In this document: in pieces, positions 22,695-30,351 of the stretch
Layout of the letters: every line of letters begins with the position of its first letter
How positions within the stretch are numbered: position 1 is the stretch's first letter
Origin: an uncultured Paraprevotella sp.
Lineage (GTDB): Bacteria > Bacteroidota > Bacteroidia > Bacteroidales > Bacteroidaceae
Assembly (NCBI GenBank): GCA_910586505.1
Contig: CAJUGV010000013.1
Coordinates: forward strand, 1 to 55,502
Direction of reading: 5' to 3'
DNA length: 55,502 nt
Position numbers and translations under genes: made by a program
The notes under the pieces: model-generated
The model's database searches: none
What the model saw: only the letters and a program-made list of their open reading frames with translations
Told to the model about the DNA's origin: nothing

Positions 22695-24161
22695 ATGAGT
22701 AAGAAGTATATATGGGTGCTGTTGGCTGTTCTGCTATGCGCCGGAATTTTATGGGGGTACAGATATTTTACGGCCGTAAGTTATCTGAGTATGTTGCCGT
22801 CGCATCCCAAGGTGTTGGCCTTTGTCGACTGGCAACGGCTTTCGGACGAGAATAATATGAAAGAAGATGATTGGCAGGGGCTGCTTCCGGAAGGAGTTGA
22901 CCTTATGGACACGGGCATCGACTGGTCGGAGAAAAGCTATGCTTTCATTTCGGCGGACGAACATGTGGGATTGCTGGTTCCGGTTCGTGATTACAATGAT
23001 CTACGGGCTATGTTTGAAGGGGCTGCCGCAAAGGGAATTTGTAGCGGGATAGAAGAGTATAGGGGATGTAGCTGGACGGTGTATGACGGAGCCTGGATGA
23101 TTGGCTTCAACAGCCGTGCCCTGCTGGTGATGGGGCCGGGACTGGGAACTGATATGGATGTGCTGCGTCGTGAGATGATGTTGTGCTTTAAACAGGACAA
23201 GGATAAAAGCGGGATGGCTTCTCCGCTGTATGCAGACCTAAAAGGAAAGGACGCTTCTCTTCGTATGGCATCCGAACTGGGCGTATTACCGGTTGTTCTT
23301 GGAGGAGAATTTTTAGAGGATTTTTCAGAACAAGTGGTCTTGCGTGACGGGAGGATCTGTGCCGATGTGTGTTTCTCCTCACATGGTGTGGCCATAGAAA
23401 CGGAATTTGTTTCGGACAATCCGGAGCTTGATAAATATTTCGACCGGCTTACTCGCATAGGGGGGCATCTTGAGGGAGACTTTACCGGTAATGTGCCGTC
23501 TGATGCGCTGGCGTGGGCTTGTATAAATGTAGACGGAAGTGTACTGCTGGATGAATTACGCAAGAATCCGGTGGTGCGTACGTTGTTGCTTGGGCTGAAC
23601 ATGAATGTGGATGCCGACCTTATTATAAAAAGTATCAAAGGCGATGTGGCCGTAACCGTGAATGCAGGTGCTTTTCAGGAAAACACCGATGTGTTGCTCA
23701 CGGCCCGTCTGGCCGACAGTGAGTTTTTACGAGAGGCTGATTACTGGAAAGAAAGCGCAGCCGTCCGTAATGGATACCTGTCGTTTAAGGACTATGGCAA
23801 CAATCGGTTTGGCGTGAATGTCGACGGTGTGCAAATCTATTTTGGCGTGCAAGGTAAGACGCTTTACGTCACGCCTGAAATGCGGTTGACGGAACATGTG
23901 GACGGAGGGAATGGCCGAACTCTTTCCACATGGAATGACCGTATCGTAAAAAGTCGCTTATTCCTGTGGATGAATCTGAAAAAACTCCTTCATCAGCCGG
24001 AAACCGGTGCAATACTGCGGAGCAGCGGGGCTGGCGAGATCGGTGATGATAAGCTGGAGCTGTTCGATGCTGCGGTTCTGCATACGGCGGATGCCCGTCG
24101 GTTCACCATAGAATTGTATACGCATGAGGAAAGAAACGTGTTGAAAGATTTGCTGGATTGA
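22695..24161 (+). CDS. Membrane-anchored periplasmic protein of unknown function (DUF3352-like)
   Basis: 488 residues with a single N-terminal hydrophobic anchor (YIWVLLAVLLCAGILWGYRY) and a large soluble remainder, probably periplasmic. The pattern of alternating short strands and phrases such as SMLPSHPKVLAFVDWQRL, TDVLLTARLADSEFLREA and GRTLSTWNDRIVKSRLFLWM resembles DUF3352-type proteins. I do not recognise a catalytic motif. Its stop is directly followed by the ATG of an ABC ATPase gene (24162), and the next two genes form a transporter, so it may be an accessory subunit of that system. Confidence 0.75.
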   Translation: MSKKYIWVLLAVLLCAGILWGYRYFTAVSYLSMLPSHPKVLAFVDWQRLSDENNMKEDDWQGLLPEGVDLMDTGIDWSEKSYAFISADEHVGLLVPVRDYNDLRAMFEGAAAKGICSGIEEYRGCSWTVYDGAWMIGFNSRALLVMGPGLGTDMDVLRREMMLCFKQDKDKSGMASPLYADLKGKDASLRMASELGVLPVVLGGEFLEDFSEQVVLRDGRICADVCFSSHGVAIETEFVSDNPELDKYFDRLTRIGGHLEGDFTGNVPSDALAWACINVDGSVLLDELRKNPVVRTLLLGLNMNVDADLIIKSIKGDVAVTVNAGAFQENTDVLLTARLADSEFLREADYWKESAAVRNGYLSFKDYGNNRFGVNVDGVQIYFGVQGKTLYVTPEMRLTEHVDGGNGRTLSTWNDRIVKSRLFLWMNLKKLLHQPETGAILRSSGAGEIGDDKLELFDAAVLHTADARRFTIELYTHEERNVLKDLLD

Positions 24162-24806
24162 ATGGAAAAGATTGAATTAAAGAATACGCTGCCTGAGGTT
24201 TTTGCCCTGCGTGATGACGTGCAGAGTGAAATCTGGCATCAGGATGTGACGTTTGAACGCGGGCATTTGTATCTGATTGAAGCCGGTTCGGGTACGGGTA
24301 AATCGTCTCTTTGCAGCTATATTATCGGTTATCGTAAAGACTACCAAGGTATTATTAGCTTTGACGGAAAGAATATACGTAATCAGACCGTGGGGGATTG
24401 GGTGGATGTACGTAAACGTTCAATAAGCCATTTGTTTCAGGAACTGCGTCTGTTTCCTGAATTGACAGCCTATGAGAATGTGGCGATAAAGAATCGTCTG
24501 ACGGGTTTCAAGAAGAGGAAACAGATCGAAAACTGGTTCGGTGCGCTGGGGATTGGCGACAAGTTGCATGTCAAAGTAGGACATATGAGCTTCGGTCAGC
24601 AACAGCGTGTAGCTATGGTTCGGGCATTGGTACAGCCGTTCGACTTTCTGCTGGCCGACGAGCCGGTCAGTCATCTTGACGAGGAGAACGGTCGGGTGAT
24701 GAGTGAAATAATGATGGAGGAGGCGCGTGCACAGGGTGCAGGAGTGATTGTGACAAGTGTCGGTCGGCGCATGTCCATGGATTATGAAAAAATATTCAGG
24801 TTATGA
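24162..24806 (+). CDS. ABC transporter ATP-binding protein (LolD/FtsE/MacB type)
   Basis: 214 residues. Walker A is EAGSGTGKSSLC, the Q-loop segment is ISHLFQELRLFPELTAYEN, the signature is MSFGQQQRVAMVRAL and Walker B is FLLADEPVSHLDEENG. The signature has SFGQQ where LSGGQ is usual, and the D-loop reads SHLD, yet all nucleotide-contact residues look present. The partner permease starts inside its stop codon (overlap 24803-24806). Confidence 0.88.
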   Translation: MEKIELKNTLPEVFALRDDVQSEIWHQDVTFERGHLYLIEAGSGTGKSSLCSYIIGYRKDYQGIISFDGKNIRNQTVGDWVDVRKRSISHLFQELRLFPELTAYENVAIKNRLTGFKKRKQIENWFGALGIGDKLHVKVGHMSFGQQQRVAMVRALVQPFDFLLADEPVSHLDEENGRVMSEIMMEEARAQGAGVIVTSVGRRMSMDYEKIFRL

Positions 24807-26002
24807 GTTTGGTTTGGAACTTATTGCGTCAGCATGTCAGCGTACCGCAGCTCGTCGGCTTCTTCTTTGCCAATCTGCTGGGTATGCTTATCGTCATGCT
24901 GAGTGTACAATTCTATCGCGACGTTGAGCCTGTGTTTACACAGGGTGAGAGTTTTATAAAGAAAGATTATCTGATTATATCGAAACGGATGGGCGTGGTG
25001 AGTGCCCTTGGCGGGCGGTCCAACGGTTTTTCCCGTGCCGATATGGAGGAGATAGAAGCGCAGCCTTTTTGTAAAAGTGTGGGGGCGTTCACGGCAAGCC
25101 GGTATAAAGTGAGTGCCAGTATGGGCGTGGAAGGACTGGGCGGCATGAGTACGGAAATGTTTTTTGAATCCGTTCCCGACCGCTTTGTGGATGCCGACAT
25201 GAAAGAGTGGCACTTTGAAGAGGGCGATTTGGTGGTGCCTATAATTTTGCCCCGGAGTTATCTCACGATATATAATTTCGGATTTGCGCAGAGCCGCTCG
25301 CTTCCTAAACTTACGGAAGGAATTGTCGGCATGGTGGATCTGAACGTCAGTCTGCGAGGCAATGGCAGAGAAGGACTTATGAAAGGGCGGGTTGTAGGTT
25401 TTAGCAATCGGCTTAATACCATACTGGTGCCCGAGGCGTTCATGGAGTGGAGCAATAAAGTGTATGCTCCCGTAGCGGATGGTGTGCCGGTGCGTCTGGT
25501 CATGGAAGTGGATAATCCCGCTGATGATGCCATTGCACGCTTTTTGCAGGAGAAAGGATATGAGACCGAAGATGACAAATTGGATGCCGGAAAGACCACC
25601 TACTTCTTGAAGATCGTATCGGGAGTGGTGATGAGCGTAGGATTGCTCATCAGTGTGTTGTCGTTCTATATTCTGATGCTGAGCATTTATTTGCTGGTAC
25701 AGAAGAATACGGTGAAGCTGGAAAATCTGTTGCTTATCGGTTACAGTCCGTGGCGTGTGAGCCTGCCTTATCAGGTGTTGACGGTAGGCATGAATGTGTT
25801 TGTCTTGTTATTGGCCGTCTTGCTCCTGATGTGGCTGCGGAATTATTATCTCGACATGATATTGTCGTTGTTCCCGCAGATGGAGGAGGGAGGCATCTGG
25901 CCCTCCTGTACCTTGGGTGTTGTGCTCTGCCTCTTGGTCAGCACATTGAACGTATATGCCATCCGGTGCAAGGTGATGGCTATCTGGAATCATAAAGATT
26001 GA
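24803..26002 (+). CDS. ABC transporter permease, FtsX/MacB-like
   Basis: 399 residues. Topology reads as one N-terminal helix (LVGFFFANLLGMLIVMLSVQ), a large periplasmic domain (about 45-265), then three helices (VSGVVMSVGLLISVLSFYIL, FVLLLAVLLLMWL, CTLGVVLCLLVSTLNVYA), the classic FtsX-type permease fold. The preceding ATPase and this permease probably form a mechanotransmitter or lipoprotein-handling machine rather than a solute importer. Target unknown. Confidence 0.85.
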   Translation: MSLVWNLLRQHVSVPQLVGFFFANLLGMLIVMLSVQFYRDVEPVFTQGESFIKKDYLIISKRMGVVSALGGRSNGFSRADMEEIEAQPFCKSVGAFTASRYKVSASMGVEGLGGMSTEMFFESVPDRFVDADMKEWHFEEGDLVVPIILPRSYLTIYNFGFAQSRSLPKLTEGIVGMVDLNVSLRGNGREGLMKGRVVGFSNRLNTILVPEAFMEWSNKVYAPVADGVPVRLVMEVDNPADDAIARFLQEKGYETEDDKLDAGKTTYFLKIVSGVVMSVGLLISVLSFYILMLSIYLLVQKNTVKLENLLLIGYSPWRVSLPYQVLTVGMNVFVLLLAVLLLMWLRNYYLDMILSLFPQMEEGGIWPSCTLGVVLCLLVSTLNVYAIRCKVMAIWNHKD

Positions 26003-26008
26003 GAAAGA

Positions 26009-27553
26009 ATGGAAGATTTGTTTCGATTATATAACGAGTGGGCGGGTTGTGCGCCGCAAAATGTGGAGCAGTTGCCCGGAGCCGGAAGCAACCGCACGTA
26101 TTATAGGTTTACCTCGTCGGAGGGTAAAACACTGATAGGCGTAAAAGGTACGTCGCGAGAGGAGAACGAGGCTTTTATCTATCTGTCCGGTCATTTCGGC
26201 AGATGCGGGCTGTCTGTGCCGCAGATCGTGGCAGTGTCGGCGGGAAGACTGTGCTATCTTCAGTCTGATCTGGGGCGTCTCAGTCTGTTCGACGCACTGG
26301 CCGGGGGGCGCGGAAGAGGGGGCTCCTACAATGAGGAGGAAAGGATGCTGCTGAGAAGAACAATAGCGGAACTACCCCGCATACAGTTTGCCGATATCGA
26401 GAATCTGGACTTCGGGCGCTGTTATCCGATTTCTTCGATGGACAAGACGAGTGTGTTCTTTGATTTAAACTATTTCAAGTACTGTTTCCTGAAGAGTACC
26501 GGTTTGGATTTCAATGAGGTGAGACTACAGAGGGATTTTGAGGCCATGTGTGCGGACCTGCTGGATGACGAGGAGCGCCATGCGTTTCAGTACAGAGACT
26601 TTCAGGCCCGCAATGTCATGCTTAATGAAGAGGGGCGTCCCTATTTCATAGACTATCAAGGAGGTCGGCGCGGTCCGGTGGAGTATGATGTGGCCAGTTT
26701 TCTGTGGCAGGCTTCGGCACGTTATCCGTCGGCCTTGCGCGAAGAGCTGATACAGGTGTATGCGGATGCGGCGCGTAGTTTTACGAATATGGATGAAGTT
26801 CGTTTCAAGGAGCGGATGCGGCTATTTGTCTTGTTCCGTACCTTGCAAGTGCTGGGAGCGTATGGTTTTCGCGGTTTCTTCGAGAGAAAGAAGTATTTTC
26901 TGGACAGTATAGAACCGGCTATAAGGAATCTCCGGGGATTGTTGGCCGAAGGAGCTTGCCCTTATCCTTATTTATATGAACTGCTGAGCCGGATGACGGA
27001 ATTGCCCGGTTTCTGTACGGAAAGTGCGGAAAGGCCGCTTGCGGGTGAGGGCGGAGAGAAGAAGGAAAAGGTTGCGGCTTCGGAGCCGGTTGCGGCCTGC
27101 GGTCGGGCTTCTGTGTCTAAGTATGACGGGAAAGGTCCTTTGGTGGTGCGTGTTTTCAGTTTCTCCTATCGCAAGGGTATTCCTGAGGATACGAGCGGCA
27201 ACGGGGGCGGTTATGTGTTCGATTGCCGCAGTACGCACAACCCCGGACGGTACGAATCCTATAAGAAACTGACGGGACTGGATGAACCGGTCATACGTTT
27301 TCTGGAGGAAGACGGTGAGATTCTGACTTTTCTGGAAAGTGTGTACAAGTTGGCGGATACCCATGTGGAACGTTATATGAAGCGTGGCTTTACCGACCTG
27401 ATGTTCGCTTTCGGCTGTACGGGAGGGCAGCACCGCAGTGTCTATTCCGCTCAACATCTTGCGGAACACCTTGCGGCACGCTTCGGTATAGAGATACATG
27501 TTTTTCACCGTGAGCAGGGCATCAGGCAGATATTACCTTCACGGAAAGGATAA
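26009..27553 (+). CDS. AmgK-like sugar kinase (APH fold) fused to a RapZ C-terminal domain
   Basis: 514 residues in two parts. Residues 1-330 are an aminoglycoside-phosphotransferase-fold kinase of the COG3178/AmgK type (catalytic YRDFQARNVMLNEE and metal-binding FIDYQGGRRGPVEYD). AmgK phosphorylates MurNAc and GlcNAc at the anomeric carbon for cell-wall recycling. A low-complexity linker (about 335-375) leads to a RapZ C-terminal domain (VFSFSYRKGIPEDTSGNGGG, FAFGCTGGQHRSVYSAQHL), which in E. coli binds glucosamine-6-phosphate. The MurU-like gene at 29555 is the expected next enzyme. Activity is inferred. It follows the permease by 6 bp. Confidence 0.85.
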   Translation: MEDLFRLYNEWAGCAPQNVEQLPGAGSNRTYYRFTSSEGKTLIGVKGTSREENEAFIYLSGHFGRCGLSVPQIVAVSAGRLCYLQSDLGRLSLFDALAGGRGRGGSYNEEERMLLRRTIAELPRIQFADIENLDFGRCYPISSMDKTSVFFDLNYFKYCFLKSTGLDFNEVRLQRDFEAMCADLLDDEERHAFQYRDFQARNVMLNEEGRPYFIDYQGGRRGPVEYDVASFLWQASARYPSALREELIQVYADAARSFTNMDEVRFKERMRLFVLFRTLQVLGAYGFRGFFERKKYFLDSIEPAIRNLRGLLAEGACPYPYLYELLSRMTELPGFCTESAERPLAGEGGEKKEKVAASEPVAACGRASVSKYDGKGPLVVRVFSFSYRKGIPEDTSGNGGGYVFDCRSTHNPGRYESYKKLTGLDEPVIRFLEEDGEILTFLESVYKLADTHVERYMKRGFTDLMFAFGCTGGQHRSVYSAQHLAEHLAARFGIEIHVFHREQGIRQILPSRKG

Positions 27554-27557
27554 AGGA

Positions 27558-28412
27558 TCAGACGGACTTTGTATGATCGGGAGGCGTGGCGGCATGTCTG
27601 AATTCGGAAATGCTTTTCCCGTTCATGCGTTTGAAGAAGCGGCTGAATGTGGAAAGGTCCTCAAATCCCAGTATTTCACTGATTTCCTTCGCACTTTTCT
27701 GTGTGTAGAGCAACAGGCGGCGTGCTTCCGCATCCACCCGTTCGTGGATGACCCTCAGGGGAGTCTCCAGTCCGTAGAGAGCAAAGAGGTTGGATATGGT
27801 TTTGGGTGAGCGGAAAAGCATTCCGGCGTAATCCTGCACCTGTTTCTTTTCTTTGAAATGTTTGTCTACCAGGGCGTAAAACTGCCGGATGGTGTCGAAA
27901 CCGTTTTCCCGTTCCTGTACGGTTGCAAGTCTGCCGTGTGCCATACGTGTGCATACGATGATGAGGCGTTTCAGCAATAGGCGAAGCATTTCTTCCTGCA
28001 AGTTGTCGCGTAGGGTGCATTCCTCGCGGAATGTGTCAGCGATATGTTCCAGCCGTTGAGTCTCGTCGGAGGAAAGTGTTAACCGCATTACGTTTGAAGA
28101 ACCGTGGAAGAGGAAACCGTTGCATGACACTTCGTCATCGTGCCCGTAGATACAGTAGAAATTACTGTTGAAGAGCACTGAAAGGCATTCTCCTTCGGTG
28201 TGCAGCATGTCCACATGGTGCAGAGGCGAGAGTGAGATGAGTTCGTTCTTTTTCAGGTGCAGGGTGACGTGGTCTATTTCGATGTCCAGACACCCTTGTC
28301 TTACCCATATGAATTTATAGAGACTCCTGTCCTGTTGCAAAAAGGAGGAATCGTGCAGTCGGTCGGTGAGGGCCATTATTCCGTCCATCCGCGTTTTTAA
28401 CTGAAATTCCAT
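27558..28412 (-). CDS. AraC family transcriptional regulator
   Basis: 284 residues. The N-terminal cupin-like ligand domain (about 20-110: FIWVRQGCLDIEIDHVTLHL) precedes two helix-turn-helix motifs, YAGMLFRSPKTISNLFALYG and AKEISEILGFEDLSTFSRFF, with the FKRMNGKSISEFR C-terminus of the family. It is convergent with the AmgK-RapZ gene, whose stop lies 4 bp away, and downstream of the thioredoxin gene on the same strand. Its targets are unknown. Confidence 0.93.
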   Translation of the reverse strand: MEFQLKTRMDGIMALTDRLHDSSFLQQDRSLYKFIWVRQGCLDIEIDHVTLHLKKNELISLSPLHHVDMLHTEGECLSVLFNSNFYCIYGHDDEVSCNGFLFHGSSNVMRLTLSSDETQRLEHIADTFREECTLRDNLQEEMLRLLLKRLIIVCTRMAHGRLATVQERENGFDTIRQFYALVDKHFKEKKQVQDYAGMLFRSPKTISNLFALYGLETPLRVIHERVDAEARRLLLYTQKSAKEISEILGFEDLSTFSRFFKRMNGKSISEFRHAATPPDHTKSV

Positions 28413-28468
28413 AGCGGCTGTTTGTGGTTGAACGGGTAAATATAGGTTTATTTTGTGAAATGAAGAAA

Positions 28469-28496
28469 GGACGGAGCTGAAAAAATGGCTCCGTCC
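28469..28496 (-). terminator. Terminator after the thioredoxin lipoprotein gene
   Basis: The 9-bp perfect stem GGACGGAGC / GCTCCGTCC with a 10-nt loop is followed on the minus strand by TTTCTTCATTT. Confidence 0.75.
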
Positions 28497-28549
28497 CTCC
28501 GTTTGGGTGCAGTTGTAGATTCCCGATGCTTTTCTGTTGCAGTGATTTT

Positions 28550-29023
28550 CTATTTGTCTTCACTCAACAGTACGTCATCTATCATCCGTTTCAGGTCCTG
28601 CCTGGGCATGGCTCCCTGTGTCATGGTCGGTTTTCCTTTCATCGGAATCCATAACAGGGTAGGGATGCTCCGGATACCGAATGTGGCAGCCAGCCTTTTT
28701 TCACTGTCCACGTCGACTTTATAAATGTAGATTTTGCCGTCGTATTCTGCTGCCAGTTCCTCCAATACCGGTGAGAGTGCCTTGCACGGACCGCACCATG
28801 AGGCGTAGAAGTCTACAAGACATGGTTTGTCGCCGGCGTAGGCCCATGTGTCGGGATTGGTTTCATAGTTATATACTTTGTTCAGGAACTCTGCTGTTGT
28901 CAAATGGATTGTTTTCATATTGTCTCCTTTCTGTTTTGAGTTATTGTCTCCGGATTTCTGCGTGCATGCGCTCAGTGCCGATGTGAGGCAAAGGGCGGCT
29001 GCAAGGGATTTAATCAGTTTCAT
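28550..29023 (-). CDS. Thioredoxin-fold lipoprotein
   Basis: 157 residues. The signal MKLIKSLAAALCLTSALSAC ends in a lipobox (LSAC), so it is anchored in a periplasm-facing membrane. The thioredoxin domain has active-site WCGPCK (FYASWCGPCKALSPVLEEL), cis-proline SIPT (FGIRSIPTLLWIPMKGKP) and PRQDLKRMIDD. It probably reduces or exchanges periplasmic disulfides. The open frame begins at 29062, but the lipoprotein signal sets the start at 29023. The upstream gap 29024-29554 holds repeat copy B and the murU promoter. Confidence 0.9.
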   Translation of the reverse strand: MKLIKSLAAALCLTSALSACTQKSGDNNSKQKGDNMKTIHLTTAEFLNKVYNYETNPDTWAYAGDKPCLVDFYASWCGPCKALSPVLEELAAEYDGKIYIYKVDVDSEKRLAATFGIRSIPTLLWIPMKGKPTMTQGAMPRQDLKRMIDDVLLSEDK

Positions 29024-29264
29024 ATTTTTCTGTTTGGTGAATACTTTTATCTCATGTTGCAAATATCAGATAAAAATCCGGAAAAGCAAATGGCAAAACC
29101 GCTTTAAAAGTTGGCAAAACTTCCCGTTATGTTTTATTGGCATTCTTTCAGAAAAGAGTTCCTGGGCCGGTTTCGGCAGTGTGGGTGGAGCATGCGTGGC
29201 ATGGCTTGTGCGTATGCCACTTGTTTGCTTTGTAAATAGCTGATAATCATTTGTATTTCGGGGC

Positions 29265-29345
29265 CTGAAAATGATGCTCATGAAAATAAATTTTCTTCCG
29301 CAAAACAGGAAAAAATGATGAGGAAGAAAATTTAACGTGGTGCGG
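29265..29345. repeat. Palindromic intergenic element (copy B)
   Basis: TAAATTTTCTTCC (29287-29299) pairs perfectly over 13 bp with GGAAGAAAATTTA (29322-29334). Flanks share tgatgctcatgaaaat and tgatgagg with copies A and D, and tgataatcat with the sequence before copy A. Confidence 0.75.
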
Positions 29346-29441
29346 AAAGAAAATAATTCTTGTATGGAAGACAGGAGAGAGGGAGCGTGCGGATGGGGGA
29401 ATCCGGGCCTGGCTTCCCCTTGTCTTTCTTTGTTTCCGGAG

Positions 29442-29481
29442 TTGGCAAATACACATAATCCCCGTATATTTGCATACGGGG
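29442..29481 (+). promoter_or_regulatory. murU promoter overlapped by a palindromic operator candidate
   Basis: -33-like TTG (29442-29444) and -7 TATATTTG (29465-29472), 20 bp apart. The -7 box is embedded in the 8-bp inverted repeat CCCCGTAT (29460-29467) / ATACGGGG (29474-29481), a placement that suggests repressor binding or a leader hairpin near the transcript start. Confidence 0.6.
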
Positions 29482-29554
29482 AAGGACATGTATGCAAGTA
29501 CAGCTTCCAAAATCCGCAGGAAGCAGCGGAACGTGTAAAGTAATTACAGGGAAA

Positions 29555-30301
29555 ATGAAAGCCATGATATTTGCGGCGGGACTGGGTACCCGTCTTAAAC
29601 CGCTTACCGATGTGATGCCGAAAGCACTCGTGCCGGTAGGAGGAAAACCCTTGCTGGAGATATTGATCCGTAAACTGGTGGCTGCCGGTTTTACGGAAAT
29701 AGTGATTAACGTGCACCATTTCTCCGCCCAGATCGTACGTTTTGTGGAGGAGCATCATTCGTTCGGTGCAGACATCCGTTTCAGTGACGAGAGCGGACGG
29801 TTGCTGGAAACGGGTGGTGGCATCAAGAAAGCCGTACCTTTGTTGTCGGAAGGCGGTGAGGCGGAAAGCCCTTTTCTGATTCATAATGTGGACATATTGA
29901 GCAACGTGAATCTGACGGACTTTTACCGGATGGGAAAAGAGGCTTCGGCCGTGTTGCTGGTGAGCGAACGCAAGACGCAAAGATATTTGCTGTTTGATGA
30001 GGGCAACCGCCTGGTAGGATGGACGAATGTAAGTACGGGCGAGGTGAGATCGCCCTACGCCCATTTGGACGTGTCGGTATGCCGCAAGTATGCTTTTGCC
30101 GGTATTCATTTGTTCTCTCCGAAATTGTTTGCCTATTTTGATGCCTGGCCGGAGAAGTTCTCGGTGATAGATTTCTATCTCTCCGTATGCGACTGTGAGG
30201 TCATATATGCCTGTCCTTTGCCCGGGCTTAAAATATTGGATGTGGGTAAACAGGATTCGCTGTCGACGGCGGAGGATTTCTTGGCGGGCGAGTGTTGTTG
30301 A
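29555..30301 (+). CDS. MurU-like nucleotidyltransferase (N-acetylmuramate-1-phosphate uridylyltransferase candidate)
   Basis: 248 residues. The Rossmann signature FAAGLGTRLKPLTDVMPKAL and VPVGGKPLLE is that of sugar-1-phosphate nucleotidyltransferases. NVHHFSAQIVRFVEEH and HNVDILSNVNLTDFY supply metal and sugar contacts. MurU makes UDP-MurNAc from MurNAc-1-phosphate, the product of AmgK, and an AmgK-like fusion lies 2 kb upstream on the same strand. The frame is open to 29492; 29555 is chosen because family members begin at MKAMIFAAG. GDP-mannose or glucose-1-phosphate specificity cannot be excluded. Confidence 0.8.
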   Translation: MKAMIFAAGLGTRLKPLTDVMPKALVPVGGKPLLEILIRKLVAAGFTEIVINVHHFSAQIVRFVEEHHSFGADIRFSDESGRLLETGGGIKKAVPLLSEGGEAESPFLIHNVDILSNVNLTDFYRMGKEASAVLLVSERKTQRYLLFDEGNRLVGWTNVSTGEVRSPYAHLDVSVCRKYAFAGIHLFSPKLFAYFDAWPEKFSVIDFYLSVCDCEVIYACPLPGLKILDVGKQDSLSTAEDFLAGECC

Positions 30302-30317
30302 ATTCGATTATTTGTTG

Positions 30318-30325
30318 TACTTTTG
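30318..30325 (+). promoter_or_regulatory. -7 box of guaA
   Basis: TACTTTTG, 26 bp before the guaA ATG. The -33 element is only a TTG near 30298-30300. Confidence 0.5.
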
Positions 30326-30351
30326 CACACAGAATCAGTTAAAAACTAATT

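Noticed and set aside
29066..30109. A 347-codon open frame on the minus strand across the murU region
   Set aside because: It is the antisense shadow of the MurU-like gene plus repeat copy B. No signal, domain or promoter supports it, and the plus strand has clear motifs.
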